This document shows positions 33,725 to 42,034 of a stretch of DNA of 64,000 bases, one piece after another (within the stretch, counting starts at the first letter, position 1; each line of letters opens with the position of its first letter). This DNA comes from Chryseobacterium echinoideorum (GTDB lineage: Bacteria > Bacteroidota > Bacteroidia > Flavobacteriales > Weeksellaceae). Made by a program: the position numbers and the translations under genes. The notes beneath the pieces are model-generated. The model did no database searches and was not told where the DNA came from. It saw nothing but the letters and a program-made list of their open reading frames with translations. The stretch is from NCBI RefSeq assembly GCF_007474535.1, contig NZ_VKNW01000006.1, forward strand, positions 62,001 through 126,000, written 5' to 3'.

Positions 33725-34174
33725 CTATTGTTTTGTTTGAGAATCCATTAGAATAGTCACCGGACCATCATTAATTAAAGATACTTTCATATCAGCTCCA
33801 AAAATTCCGCTTTCTATTCTGAGCTGAGATTTTTTAAGTTCGTTTTTAAAGTAATCAAAAAGCGGAATCGCTTGATCTGGTTTGGCTGCTTTTATAAAAG
33901 ATGGGCGATTGCCTTTCTTGTAATCTGCAATCAGTGTAAACTGGCTTATGCATAAAATTTCCCCATTCATATCAAGTACAGAAAGATTAAGTTTACCGTT
34001 TTCGTCTCCGAAAATTCTCAGATTCAAAATTTTTTGAACGAGCCAGTCAGCATCATGTTTTTCATCATTTTCATCAATGCCGACGAGAAGCATCAGACCT
34101 TTATGTATTTCACCAACAATTTTCCCGTCAACTTTTACGCTGGCTTCGGTTACTCTTTGGATAACGACTCTCAT
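33725..34174 (-). CDS. dtd: D-aminoacyl-tRNA deacylase
   Basis: Removes D-amino acids (and glycine wrongly attached to tRNA-Ala) from tRNA, a proofreading step after aminoacylation. At 149 residues it has the usual length. The two signature motifs are present: the SQFTL motif in ILCISQFTLIADYKKGNRPSF and the NxGPVT motif in NDGPVTILMDS. The N-terminus MRVVIQRVTEASVKVDGK is diagnostic. It is cytosolic. It is a single gene with no evident operon partner. Confidence 0.95.
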   Translation of the reverse strand: MRVVIQRVTEASVKVDGKIVGEIHKGLMLLVGIDENDEKHDADWLVQKILNLRIFGDENGKLNLSVLDMNGEILCISQFTLIADYKKGNRPSFIKAAKPDQAIPLFDYFKNELKKSQLRIESGIFGADMKVSLINDGPVTILMDSQTKQ

Positions 34175-34326
34175 TTTGATAATTTTTCTTCCAACATTTT
34201 TCTTAAAAAGTAAACTTCTCTTAGTTTTCTGATTTTCGAACCTATCGTATTCATTATTTAGATATTTTTATGCGTAAATGTACTATTTTTAGTCATAATG
34301 TCTCAGTGATTTTTTTGTTAAACTTC

Positions 34327-34334
34327 TAAGTTTG
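34327..34334 (+). promoter_or_regulatory. TAnnTTTG -7 box upstream of the interrupted small gene
   Basis: TAAGTTTG is an exact -7 match 26 bases before the ATG at 34361. It suggests that the interrupted gene and the GLPGLI gene are still transcribed together. Confidence 0.5.
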
Positions 34335-34360
34335 TGCTACTAATTAATAAATAGCATATT

Positions 34361-34633
34361 ATGAAAAAATGTATTTTTGTTGTAGCTATTGGAGTTACAA
34401 GTTTAATGAGTGCTAAAAATGTAGCTTAGCTAAAAAACACTACAGCTAATAATGAACGTTTAGTTGATTTAACTACAGTTAAGTATTTTGACCCAATAAT
34501 AAAAGTCACATCTTCTTGTGGTTATACTGAGTTTATTGATTTAGCTGGTTCTTCGATAGAGTGTATTGAAGTAGAAATTAATCGTATGGAGGAAGAGTGC
34601 GCTGCTCTGTTTGAGGATTGGGGATATTGTTAA
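34361..34633 (+). pseudogene. Small secreted protein gene interrupted by an in-frame TAG
   Basis: From the ATG at 34361 the frame encodes a signal-peptide-like start (MKKCIFVVAIGVTSLMSAKNVA). It meets TAG at 34427-34429 (codon 23) and then stays open for 67 codons to TAA at 34631-34633. The downstream part is protein-like with paired cysteines (SSCGYTEFIDLAGSSIECIE, then EEECAALFEDWGYC). A CAG to TAG change would fuse the two into a 90-residue exported peptide. The GLPGLI gene starts 14 bases after its end, so it is probably the first gene of a two-gene unit. It is inactive unless TAG is read through. Confidence 0.6.
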
Positions 34634-34647
34634 ATTTTATAAGTCTG

Positions 34648-35433
34648 ATGCGTTTAAATATTACCGTTGTTTTTTTGTTTGCTTTTACTCTATTATCTTC
34701 CCAGAAAATAGCTGATAAAAGAATTTCTGACTTAGAAATACGATATGAATATTCATTTATTCGTGATACAGCAGACACTGATGGGAGTCATAGGATTAAT
34801 GAAGTTATGATTTTAGATTTTAATGCTAATTCATCTATATATTTTAGTGAAGGTTTCATCAATAGAAGAAAAGCTATTGAAAATGTAATGAATGTTGCGA
34901 AAAATTCAACTATAACTCCTGAAATTAAGATTGCAGATTTACCCAAATCATCTATAGGATATTCTGTTTATAGAGATAATTCACGTATTTATGTTACAAG
35001 TAATTTATACAGAGATTTTTATACGTTTGAGACAAGTTTTTTAAAATGGAATACGGATTTTTCGGAGAAAAAAAATATTCTTGGATATGATTGTTATAAA
35101 GCAACGGTAATGTTTAATAATAGACTTTTTATAGCATGGTATACGAAAGATATTCCTATTTCTGAAGGTCCTTACAGATTCAAAGGACTTCCGGGAGTTA
35201 TTTTGCAAATAGCAGATGTGAAGGAATATCATACTTTTAATGCAATTTCTATAGAGAAGAAGCAAAAAGAAATTATTCAATTAAGGAAAGGGATACCTGT
35301 TCAAAGAGAACAGTATATTAAGAAAAGGGAAGAATTCAAAAATAATCCCTATCCTGGAAGGGTAATTGATAAAGCAAAAAGAGAACAAATGATAAATGCT
35401 TCAAAAAAATTTAACAATCCTTTAGAGATATAA
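34648..35433 (+). CDS. GLPGLI family exported protein
   Basis: A 261-residue protein from the ATG at 34648 with a signal peptide (MRLNITVVFLFAFTLLSSQ). The family motif is present as GPYRFKGLPGVILQIADVKEYHTF, preceded by ILGYDCYKATVMFNNR and a WYTKDIPIS segment. GLPGLI proteins are common in Bacteroidota, predicted to be periplasmic or surface associated, and of unknown function. They often follow a small peptide gene, which fits the interrupted gene just upstream. It ends with a Lys-rich helical tail and is followed by a terminator. Confidence 0.85.
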   Translation: MRLNITVVFLFAFTLLSSQKIADKRISDLEIRYEYSFIRDTADTDGSHRINEVMILDFNANSSIYFSEGFINRRKAIENVMNVAKNSTITPEIKIADLPKSSIGYSVYRDNSRIYVTSNLYRDFYTFETSFLKWNTDFSEKKNILGYDCYKATVMFNNRLFIAWYTKDIPISEGPYRFKGLPGVILQIADVKEYHTFNAISIEKKQKEIIQLRKGIPVQREQYIKKREEFKNNPYPGRVIDKAKREQMINASKKFNNPLEI

Positions 35434-35440
35434 AGTTGCT

Positions 35441-35468
35441 CCGTTTCACAATTTGTGAAACGGTTTTT
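35441..35468. terminator. Bidirectional terminator after the GLPGLI gene
   Basis: CCGTTTCAC (35441-35449) and GTGAAACGG (35455-35463) form a perfect stem with a short AATTT loop and a T run after it. It separates convergent genes. Confidence 0.85.
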
Positions 35469-35499
35469 CAATTATTATATGATCTACTTTGTTCTAAAA

Positions 35500-35958
35500 T
35501 CAATTATATAAAGTTAAATTTTTGGTAGAAGCATCATAATTCCAGAAATAGGTTTTTGGAGGAAGAGATGATCCGGAGGTTGGCTGCCCGCTCAATAATA
35601 TCCATGTAGCATTGTCTTTAGGGCATATAATACTTATATTGTCTTTTACTTCGAGAGTAGTATTGTTATCGGGACAAATATGAGGTGCATTTCTGTCATA
35701 TACTTTAAAAGATGCAGGAGAATCGGCTGTTCTAATAACAATCAGGCCTCTTGTTCCGGCTTGTTGTTCGTTAACGTAAATCCAGCCTCCAACGAAGTTC
35801 AGGTTGTTGTAGGCGGCAAGGTTCAGATTTAAACTTACATTAATAGGTGTTAACGGAAAACAGCTTACTGTATCGTCTCGATTGCTGCATGAGTTTATAT
35901 TTAAAAAGCTGAATGCCAATAAGATGAAAAATGATGCAATTGAAAAAGTTTTTTTCAT
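35500..35958 (-). CDS. Exported lipoprotein with a Rieske-like fold and incomplete cluster ligands
   Basis: A 152-residue protein from the ATG at 35958; an open extension to 35991 is unlikely. It begins with a lipoprotein signal (FFILLAFSFLNINSC, Cys24). The mature part (YDRNAPHICPDNNTTLEVKDNISIICPKDNATWILLSGQP, read in pieces) resembles Bacteroidota Rieske-type [2Fe-2S] proteins, which have CxH and CxxH ligand pairs. Here the cysteines remain (HIC, IICPKDN) but the matching histidines are not in place, so a Rieske cluster is unlikely. It may be a structural relic or a disulfide protein. Function unknown. Confidence 0.55.
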   Translation of the reverse strand: MKKTFSIASFFILLAFSFLNINSCSNRDDTVSCFPLTPINVSLNLNLAAYNNLNFVGGWIYVNEQQAGTRGLIVIRTADSPASFKVYDRNAPHICPDNNTTLEVKDNISIICPKDNATWILLSGQPTSGSSLPPKTYFWNYDASTKNLTLYN

Positions 35959-36012
35959 TTGAATATAAATTTTTATATATTTGTAAAACAATAACGATTA
36001 ACAAGCAAAAAC

Positions 36013-36043
36013 ATTGTCCGACAAATGTCGGATAATTTTTTTA
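36013..36043 (+). terminator. Hairpin with T run in the greA leader, possible attenuator
   Basis: ATTGTCCGAC (36013-36022), AAAT and GTCGGATAAT (36027-36036) pair with one G-T, followed by TTTTTTTA. No plus-strand gene ends here, because the preceding gene already has a terminator at 35441-35468, so it may lie in the greA leader. Confidence 0.5.
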
Positions 36044-36067
36044 TACTAAAATAAAATTTTAAAGATT

Positions 36068-36538
36068 ATGGCAAGCTATGTAACAAAGGAAGGATTGGAT
36101 AAAATGAAAGCAGAACTAGAGCAGTTGGAAACTATCGAAAGACCTAAAATTACCCAGCAGATTGCGGAAGCAAGAGATAAGGGCGATCTGTCTGAAAATG
36201 CTGAGTACGATGCTGCAAAAGAAGCGCAAGGCATGCTTGAAATGAGAATTTCAAAATTGAAAGACATTATTTCTACTTCTAAAATTATTGATGAAAGCCA
36301 GCTTGACACTTCAAAGGTATCAATCCTTACAACAGTAAAACTGAAAAACAACGATACAAAAAAAGAGCAGGTTTTCACTCTGGTTCCGGATAATGAAAGT
36401 GATCTTAAAAGTGGTAAAATTTCTGTAAATACTCCCATTGCTAAAGGACTTTTAGGAAAAGTAATCGGGGAAACTGCTGAAATTGTACTTCCGAATGGTA
36501 ATAAATTGTCTTTTGAAATATTAGACATAACTTTGTAA
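36068..36538 (+). CDS. greA: Transcription elongation factor GreA
   Basis: Rescues backtracked RNA polymerase by stimulating cleavage of the transcript 3' end. At 156 residues it has the family length. The N-terminal coiled coil carries the tip motif ARDKGDLSENAEYDAAKEAQ with the acidic residues that reach the polymerase active site. The C-terminal FKBP-like domain ends with GLLGKVIGETAEIVLPNG. It precedes the HIT gene by 18 bases, a common order in Flavobacteriia. Confidence 0.95.
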   Translation: MASYVTKEGLDKMKAELEQLETIERPKITQQIAEARDKGDLSENAEYDAAKEAQGMLEMRISKLKDIISTSKIIDESQLDTSKVSILTTVKLKNNDTKKEQVFTLVPDNESDLKSGKISVNTPIAKGLLGKVIGETAEIVLPNGNKLSFEILDITL

Positions 36539-36556
36539 TATTATTTTCAGAAAAAA

Positions 36557-36946
36557 ATGAGCTCAGTTTTTACTAAAATCATCAATGGTGAAATTCCTGC
36601 GTACAAAATTGCAGAAGATGAACATTTTATTGCTTTTTTGGATGTAATGCCATTAGTGAAGGGGCATACTTTGGTAGTTCCCAAAAAAGAAGTGGATCTT
36701 ATTTTTGATCTGGAAGCAGAAGATTATAAAAATCTCTGGTCTTTTGCTCAAAAGATAGCAAAAAAGATTAAAAATGCTGTTCCTTGCGTAAGGGTAGGTG
36801 TTGCTGTTGTAGGTTTAGAAGTACCTCATGCTCACATACATCTTATACCACTGAATACGGTAGAAGATATGAACTTCAAAAATGAAAGGCTGAAATTATC
36901 GGCTGAAGAATATTCTGAAATACAAAATTTAATAATTAATTCCTAA
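36557..36946 (+). CDS. HIT family (histidine triad) nucleotide-binding protein
   Basis: A 129-residue HINT-type protein. The N-terminus (FTKIINGEIPAYKIAEDEHFIAFLDVMPLVKGHTLVVPKK) and the catalytic triad HAHIHLIPL with His91, His93 and His95 are clear. These proteins hydrolyse nucleoside phosphoramidates and aminoacyl-adenylates in the cytosol. It follows greA closely and is probably co-transcribed. Its exact substrate in Bacteroidota is not known. Confidence 0.93.
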   Translation: MSSVFTKIINGEIPAYKIAEDEHFIAFLDVMPLVKGHTLVVPKKEVDLIFDLEAEDYKNLWSFAQKIAKKIKNAVPCVRVGVAVVGLEVPHAHIHLIPLNTVEDMNFKNERLKLSAEEYSEIQNLIINS

Positions 36947-36952
36947 TATCAT

Positions 36953-36985
36953 AAAGGTCGTAAAAAAGAAATTTTTTACGACTTT
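36953..36985 (+). terminator. Terminator between the HIT gene and clpX
   Basis: AAAGGTCGTAAAAAA (36953-36967) pairs with TTTTTTACGACTTT (36972-36985) with one bulged G. It ends the greA-HIT transcript. Confidence 0.75.
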
Positions 36986-37006
36986 CTTTAATAATATATT
37001 ATAAAA

Positions 37007-38194
37007 ATGAATCCAAACCAATGCTCTTTCTGTGGAAAAAAAAGAAATGAAGTACAAATGCTTATATCCGGGCAGAACGGCTTTATTTGTGAAGATTGTA
37101 TAGAACAGGCACACGCTATTGTAAAAGATAATGTTTCCACCGGAGGCTATTCTCCCGCTGAAAGTATTGATGAGCTTAAAAAACCGAAAGAAATAAAAGA
37201 ATTTCTTGATCTGTATGTAATAGGACAGGATCAGGCAAAGAAACAACTTGCCATTGCAGTATACAATCATTATAAAAGACTACTTCATGCAAAAGAAGAA
37301 AACAGAGAAGTAGAACTGGAAAAGTCTAATATCATTATGATTGGTGAAACCGGGACTGGTAAAACACTTTTGGCTAAGACCATTGCCAGAGAGCTGAATG
37401 TTCCTTTCTGTATTGTAGATGCTACCATTCTTACGGAAGCAGGATATGTTGGAGAAGATGTAGAAAGTATTCTTTCAAGGCTTCTGATGGTGGCAGATTA
37501 TGATGTGGAAAAAGCTGAAAAAGGGATTGTTTTTATTGATGAAATTGATAAAATCGCAAGAAAATCAGATAATCCGAGTATTACAAGAGATGTTTCCGGT
37601 GAAGGTGTGCAGCAGGGTTTGCTGAAGCTTTTGGAAGGAAGCATTGTAAATGTTCCGCCACAAGGCGGAAGAAAGCATCCTGATCAAAAATATATTCAGG
37701 TAAATACCCAGAATATTCTCTTTATTGCAGGCGGAGCTTTTGACGGTATCAAAGAAATCATCGAAAGAAGAATGAATAAACAGGCGATAGGTTTCAGCGC
37801 AGAAAAAATAAATAAGGTTGATGAAGATGAATATGTATTAAGAAATCTTAATGCAGTTGATCTTCGTTCGTTCGGTTTGATTCCTGAATTGCTAGGAAGA
37901 TTCCCAATCATTACTTATTTGGAAAAACTAACAAAAGAAACGATGATCAGGATTATGAAAGAGCCCAAAAATTCGATTGTCAATCAATTTGTAGAATTAT
38001 TTAAAATGGACGGAACAAAACTGGTCTTCACTGACGAGGCAATAGAAACAATAGTAGAAGAGACGATAGAAAAAGGTCTTGGAGCGAGAGGGTTGAGAGG
38101 GACTACAGAGAAGGTTTTGGAAGACTATATGTTTACAGTTGGTGAGCAGAGTGAGATTATATTAAAAAAAGATAATATTCTGATTAATAAATAA
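37007..38194 (+). CDS. clpX: ATP-dependent Clp protease ATP-binding subunit ClpX
   Basis: AAA+ unfoldase that delivers proteins to ClpP. It is 395 residues. The N-terminal zinc-binding domain has Cys6, Cys9, Cys28 and Cys31 (CSFC, CEDC). Walker A is GETGTGKT (113-120), Walker B VFIDEIDK with Asp178-Glu179, and the pore and arginine-finger regions are normal. The ClpP-contacting IGF loop is present in NKQAIGFS. clpP is not adjacent, which is common in this phylum. The gene starts 21 bases after a terminator. Confidence 0.96.
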   Translation: MNPNQCSFCGKKRNEVQMLISGQNGFICEDCIEQAHAIVKDNVSTGGYSPAESIDELKKPKEIKEFLDLYVIGQDQAKKQLAIAVYNHYKRLLHAKEENREVELEKSNIIMIGETGTGKTLLAKTIARELNVPFCIVDATILTEAGYVGEDVESILSRLLMVADYDVEKAEKGIVFIDEIDKIARKSDNPSITRDVSGEGVQQGLLKLLEGSIVNVPPQGGRKHPDQKYIQVNTQNILFIAGGAFDGIKEIIERRMNKQAIGFSAEKINKVDEDEYVLRNLNAVDLRSFGLIPELLGRFPIITYLEKLTKETMIRIMKEPKNSIVNQFVELFKMDGTKLVFTDEAIETIVEETIEKGLGARGLRGTTEKVLEDYMFTVGEQSEIILKKDNILINK

Positions 38195-38195
38195 A

Positions 38196-38229
38196 TTTGG
38201 TGTTTATTTTAAAAAAAATTATATCTTTG
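38196..38229 (+). promoter_or_regulatory. Promoter of the T9SS cargo gene
   Basis: TATCTTTG (38222-38229) is an exact -7 match with TTTG at 38196-38199, 22 bases upstream. It lies next to an ATG at 38232, which argues that the true start is the later ATG at 38265. Confidence 0.6.
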
Positions 38230-38264
38230 CAATGAATATTGTACAACACAAAAAAATAGATACA

Positions 38265-40286
38265 ATGAGAAAAAATTTATTAACTATAAGTCTTCTAGTA
38301 GCGACTTTATCTGTTCAGGCGCAGACAGTGCTATTACATGTTGATGATACAGCGAATATGTATGTAAGCAACGGCACCTTGGTTTACAACGGAGGTGGTC
38401 TCCAAACCAAAGGAAGCGGAAAGATTGATTTATATGGAAATATGATGGTTCAAGGTAATGGGGGTTCCGATGTTTTAAAAACCATTACAAATGATCCAAC
38501 TCCTGTTGACAAATTAAACGGTGGTAACATCGTTGTAAAGCTTAACGATCCTCTTAACCCTGTAACTTCTCCTTACGGACAACTTTACATCAGCGGTTTT
38601 TCCCAATCTGCAATCACAGGTGTTATTGATAAGGAATATGCAGCAACCAAGCATGGTGCTTATCAACAGATAGGAATTCCTTTTATGGATAAAAGTTTTG
38701 GTTCTTTAAGCCTTGAATTTGGGAACGGAACGAGTGTGTTTAACAACACCAGATGGGGAGGAAGAGAGGTTTTAAAATGGAGTAATCAAAACTTAAGATG
38801 GGATGGCTCAATAATTCCTACTGCACCTATTACCAGTTTAACTCAGGCAGGTATTGCACTTAATATATCATCTACTAATAAGACCACTCTTGCTGATAGA
38901 ACATCTTATTTTACAATGGGTACTTCTTTGATGGATCCTACTTTACTTCGAACTCTTAAAGGAAGACCTTTTTCAGATGGTATAACTGGGGCTAGCAGAA
39001 TTAGTCTCACCCCGCCCTCTACAGCTATTTCTTTTGGAGCTGGTGGTATAAACAAAAATATTTATCAGGAAAGATATAATACTTATATCTTTGATGCGTT
39101 TGATACATCATCTCCTTGGACGTCAACGTGGGGAAGAAATACTTATCAATTTTCTAATCCGTATCTTACCAATTTAGATTTATCTTTAATTGGTTTTGAT
39201 GAAACTACTACAGGTGCTACAGTTGGTGATAATAACGCATTAACAAATATATGGGGTATTGCTGTTGATCCTCAAAATGTTGTTTATAGCTCGGGTTCTG
39301 GTACAACTTCGAGTTATGCAGATTTTCAAAGGGTTACTTTTGATACGGCTACAGGTATTCCTCAGGGCAATTATAATGCTTTAATTGTAAAACCGCTGGG
39401 GACATTTAAAATTAAACTTAGAAATAATACACCTCAGCTGCTTGACTTCGACAATCTAAGAAGATTTAGCAGTACACCTAGAGCTAATAATGTATCGTAT
39501 TCTGTAACTGCTGCAAAAAATGGTAGTAATGGAACGGTTAAACAATTAGGTGTTTTAGCATTAGATGCTGCGGGGAATCAAATTGGTGAGACTTATTATG
39601 TAGTAGCACCACATTTTACAACAGGAAATATTCAAAATCCAAATATTGCATCAGTACAGGCAACAACCAATACTAGTGCTATCATTCAGACTTTTGAAGA
39701 AAGTGTAAACGGAGGAATAGATTCAAATTTTTCCTCTGCATACAGATTGTATATCAACGAAGCTAATGAAACTAATTATCTTGGTAAAAGAATAGATTTA
39801 AATATTTTTGGTTCAAATGTAGCGTCATTAAAGTTTCAAATAAGGGATAACGCTGAACTTGTTCCTAATGGAACACATTTATTATCTGGTGGTAAAGGTT
39901 TCTATTATAATGTTGGTACGAGCGGTCAGCCTGTTCAGATTAATCAAGGAGATATTATCCCAGTTAATGGTTCTAATTTTGGACTTTATTATGGAACACC
40001 ACAAACTAATGGATCATTAAATACCCAAGATAACAACACAAAATCCAGAACGCTGGTTACATATAATCCTGCTATTGAACATTATATAGTTCGCTTTGAT
40101 CCTGCATGGAAGTCTGCTTCAGTAGAAGTTTTTGATGCAAGTGGTAAGCTTGTAATTTCTCAGAAATCTATTAAAACTGATTCGGACTTTGTAATAAAGC
40201 TTGATTCAACCATTAAAGCTAATTACATAGTAAAAGTGGTAGGAAATGATTCTACAGTTGTAACAGCCAAAATATTAATCAAATAA
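38265..40286 (+). CDS. Secreted protein with T9SS type A sorting domain
   Basis: A 673-residue protein from the ATG at 38265, giving a normal signal peptide (MRKNLLTISLLVATLSVQAQ). An upstream ATG at 38232 is adjacent to the -7 box. The mature protein is strand-rich and Asn/Thr/Gly-rich (LQTKGSGKIDLYGNMMVQGN, etc.). It ends in a type A sorting domain (SASVEVFDASGKLVISQKSI, then NYIVKVVGNDSTVVTAKILIK), which directs export through T9SS and attachment or release at the surface. The function of the passenger is unknown; adhesin-like character is an inference. It is followed by a small membrane protein gene after seven bases. Confidence 0.85.
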   Translation: MRKNLLTISLLVATLSVQAQTVLLHVDDTANMYVSNGTLVYNGGGLQTKGSGKIDLYGNMMVQGNGGSDVLKTITNDPTPVDKLNGGNIVVKLNDPLNPVTSPYGQLYISGFSQSAITGVIDKEYAATKHGAYQQIGIPFMDKSFGSLSLEFGNGTSVFNNTRWGGREVLKWSNQNLRWDGSIIPTAPITSLTQAGIALNISSTNKTTLADRTSYFTMGTSLMDPTLLRTLKGRPFSDGITGASRISLTPPSTAISFGAGGINKNIYQERYNTYIFDAFDTSSPWTSTWGRNTYQFSNPYLTNLDLSLIGFDETTTGATVGDNNALTNIWGIAVDPQNVVYSSGSGTTSSYADFQRVTFDTATGIPQGNYNALIVKPLGTFKIKLRNNTPQLLDFDNLRRFSSTPRANNVSYSVTAAKNGSNGTVKQLGVLALDAAGNQIGETYYVVAPHFTTGNIQNPNIASVQATTNTSAIIQTFEESVNGGIDSNFSSAYRLYINEANETNYLGKRIDLNIFGSNVASLKFQIRDNAELVPNGTHLLSGGKGFYYNVGTSGQPVQINQGDIIPVNGSNFGLYYGTPQTNGSLNTQDNNTKSRTLVTYNPAIEHYIVRFDPAWKSASVEVFDASGKLVISQKSIKTDSDFVIKLDSTIKANYIVKVVGNDSTVVTAKILIK

Positions 40287-40293
40287 CACAAAC

Positions 40294-40497
40294 ATGAAAT
40301 TTATTTACAAAAAAGTCTTATTAACTTTATTATTGGTGGTTTATAGTTTATCGAACGCACAGTCGAATGGACCTGGTGCTCCCACTTTAGATCCTCCCTC
40401 TTCACCGATTGATATGTATCAGTATATTTTAGGACTGGTTGGTCTTTTTATTATAGGCTTATATGCTTTTAGTAAAAATAAAACTCAAAAAATATAA
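40294..40497 (+). CDS. Small membrane protein downstream of the T9SS cargo gene
   Basis: A 67-residue protein. It has a signal-like N-terminus (YKKVLLTLLLVVYSLSNAQ), a Pro-rich turn (GPGAPTLDPPSSPIDMY) and a single membrane helix (ILGLVGLFIIGLYAF) with a basic tail. Short proteins with this layout (signal, PPSPID, membrane helix, basic end) are frequent in Flavobacteriia, often next to T9SS cargo. It resembles PEP-CTERM-like architectures, but no sorting motif can be confirmed. It is seven bases from the upstream stop, so likely co-translated. Confidence 0.75.
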   Translation: MKFIYKKVLLTLLLVVYSLSNAQSNGPGAPTLDPPSSPIDMYQYILGLVGLFIIGLYAFSKNKTQKI

Positions 40498-40516
40498 AAT
40501 AATATTAAAATATTCC

Positions 40517-40547
40517 AAAGTCTCTGAATAATCAGAGACTTTTTTTA
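40517..40547 (+). terminator. Terminator after the small membrane protein gene
   Basis: AAAGTCTCTGA (40517-40527), ATAA and TCAGAGACTTT (40532-40542) followed by a T run. Confidence 0.9.
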
Positions 40548-40557
40548 TTTTTACGGT

Positions 40558-41844
40558 ATGAAAAAAATACTTTTATTATCTAGTTTCATTGTTGCAGCTT
40601 TAACTAAAGCACAGTTTTCTATTCATATTGAATCGCAGCCAAATTTTGACGAGCCAGAAGCTATACTATATACTTTAAACGGCTCTAAGGACATTGTGGT
40701 TACAAAAGAGAAAGTCAAAAATAATTCATGGCTGTTTAAGTATCCCAAAAAATATGTAGGGATGATGAAAGTCTATTTTCCGAATACCAATAATTCAGTT
40801 ACATTTATTTCTGAAAATAAAGATATCAATATAAAAATTGAAGCTAAGGATGGTAAGATTCAAAACATACTTTACAAAGATGAGGCAAACGAATTGATGA
40901 GTAACATACAGGAATACTCTCAAAAAAAAGAACTTATCCTGCCAGCATTAATTCAAATTAAAGAATATTACAAAGATAATACTGATTTCGGAAAAGCATT
41001 GATAGCTGAAATGGGTAAACTTTCCGGAACCAATACGGCTATAGATCCGACACAACACCCTTTTATATATTATTATAATACCAATTATAATAAATTTTTG
41101 TCTAATGATATGACAAAAAAAGTAAGTCAGGAAGAGATAATTAATTTTATAGATAAGTCGGGTGATATGCTCGAATCTTCATCGCTGTTGAGGCCTGTTC
41201 TTGTTTCTTATTTAAACGTTGGTGGTAATAATAATATCAACTCTTCAGTAGATCAGCTGATCAATAAGCTGAATGTTGAAACCCCGAGAGGACAGACGGT
41301 TTTATCGGAGCTGATTGACATTTTTGATGCTTATGATATGACAGAATACAAAAATAAATATCTTGGTTTAGCTAAAAATTTAAAATGTACGATAAATGAC
41401 CGTCTAGCTTCTACAATTAAATCTAATTCAGATACAGATTTAGGTGCAATTTTCCCCAATTATACATTTCACTCACCTGTAAATACTACTTCAAAAAGTA
41501 TTGCAGAGGTGAAAGCAGATAAAAAGATAATTGTATTTTGGTCATCTACATGCTCTCACTGTGAAAATGAACTTCCACAGTTACTGAAAGTCTACAAAGA
41601 ATTACAGTCTAAAAATATAGAGATCATCGGCTTATCTTTAGATTCGGATAAGACTTCTTATACATCAAAAATTGCAGCATTTCCATGGATTAATGATTCT
41701 GAATTGAGAGGCTGGAATAGTACTGTTGCTGAAAAGTATAATGTTCATGCTACGCCGAGTTATTTTATTTTAGATGCTAACAATAAGATTATCAGTAAGC
41801 CCAACCATGTAGGAGATGTTTTGGAATATTTTAAGTTAAAATAA
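40558..41844 (+). CDS. TlpA-like exported thioredoxin family protein
   Basis: A 428-residue protein with signal peptide (MKKILLLSSFIVAALTKAQ). The N-terminal half resembles the DUF4369/DUF5106-like domain of Bacteroidota TlpA proteins. The C-terminal thioredoxin domain (from about residue 295) has IVFWSSTCSHCENELPQL with the redox pair Cys332-Cys335, and EKYNVHATPSYFILDANNKI with the cis-proline. It is probably a periplasmic or lipid-associated disulfide or haem-protein maturation reductase. It starts 11 bases after a terminator, with a near-consensus TATTTTTA before it. It is the last chromosomal protein gene before the tRNA and the element. Confidence 0.88.
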   Translation: MKKILLLSSFIVAALTKAQFSIHIESQPNFDEPEAILYTLNGSKDIVVTKEKVKNNSWLFKYPKKYVGMMKVYFPNTNNSVTFISENKDINIKIEAKDGKIQNILYKDEANELMSNIQEYSQKKELILPALIQIKEYYKDNTDFGKALIAEMGKLSGTNTAIDPTQHPFIYYYNTNYNKFLSNDMTKKVSQEEIINFIDKSGDMLESSSLLRPVLVSYLNVGGNNNINSSVDQLINKLNVETPRGQTVLSELIDIFDAYDMTEYKNKYLGLAKNLKCTINDRLASTIKSNSDTDLGAIFPNYTFHSPVNTTSKSIAEVKADKKIIVFWSSTCSHCENELPQLLKVYKELQSKNIEIIGLSLDSDKTSYTSKIAAFPWINDSELRGWNSTVAEKYNVHATPSYFILDANNKIISKPNHVGDVLEYFKLK

Positions 41845-41845
41845 T

Positions 41846-41876
41846 TTTGGAGAGTTGTAAATATTTTCTATATTTG
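41846..41876 (+). promoter_or_regulatory. Consensus promoter of the tRNA gene
   Basis: TTTG (41846-41849), a 19-base spacer and TATATTTG (41869-41876) match the Bacteroidota consensus exactly, 12 bases before the tRNA. Confidence 0.8.
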
Positions 41877-41888
41877 CACCACCAAAAC

Positions 41889-41962
41889 GGCGAGGTAGCT
41901 CAGTTGGTTAGAGCGCAGGATTCATAACCCTGAGGTCACGGGTTCAATTCCCGTCTTCGCTA
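41889..41962 (+). tRNA. tRNA-Met (anticodon CAT), integration target of the element
   Basis: A 74-base cloverleaf: acceptor GGCGAGG with CTTCGCT (two G-U pairs), D arm GCTC...GAGC, anticodon arm CAGGA-TTCATAA-CCCTG (one A-C mismatch at its base), variable AGGTC, T arm ACGGG-TTCAATT-CCCGT, discriminator A. CCA is not encoded; the next bases are CAA. It is an elongator-type tRNA, as the initiator lacks this D-arm pattern. An Ile(CAU) identity cannot be fully excluded, because it depends on a base modification. Confidence 0.93.
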
Positions 41963-42030
41963 CAAACAATTCTGTAAATCAGTGATTTACGTATAACAGG
42001 GACTAAAACAGGGACTTTGAGTCCCTGTTT
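41951..42030. other. Candidate left attachment region of the integrative element
   Basis: The tRNA 3' end is directly followed by GTAAATC-AGT-GATTTAC (41974-41990, perfect palindrome). Then come two direct copies of ACAGGGACT (41996-42004 and 42008-42016) and an inverted copy (42020-42028). Tyrosine recombinases commonly use tRNA 3' ends with nearby arm-binding repeats. The core crossover and right end are not visible, so attL is inferred. Confidence 0.5.
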
Positions 42031-42034
42031 TTTA
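42008..42034. terminator. Terminator between the tRNA and the element
   Basis: ACAGGGACT (42008-42016), TTG and AGTCCCTGT (42020-42028) with six T. It can end the tRNA transcript and, on the other strand, that of the methyltransferase-helicase gene. Confidence 0.8.

Noticed and set aside
38232..38264. Earlier ATG for the T9SS cargo gene
   Set aside because: It lies three bases after the -7 box and adds a polar segment before the signal peptide; the ATG at 38265 gives a normal signal peptide.
41889..41962. Initiator tRNA-fMet
   Set aside because: The D arm and the fully paired acceptor end are elongator-type; initiator features are missing.
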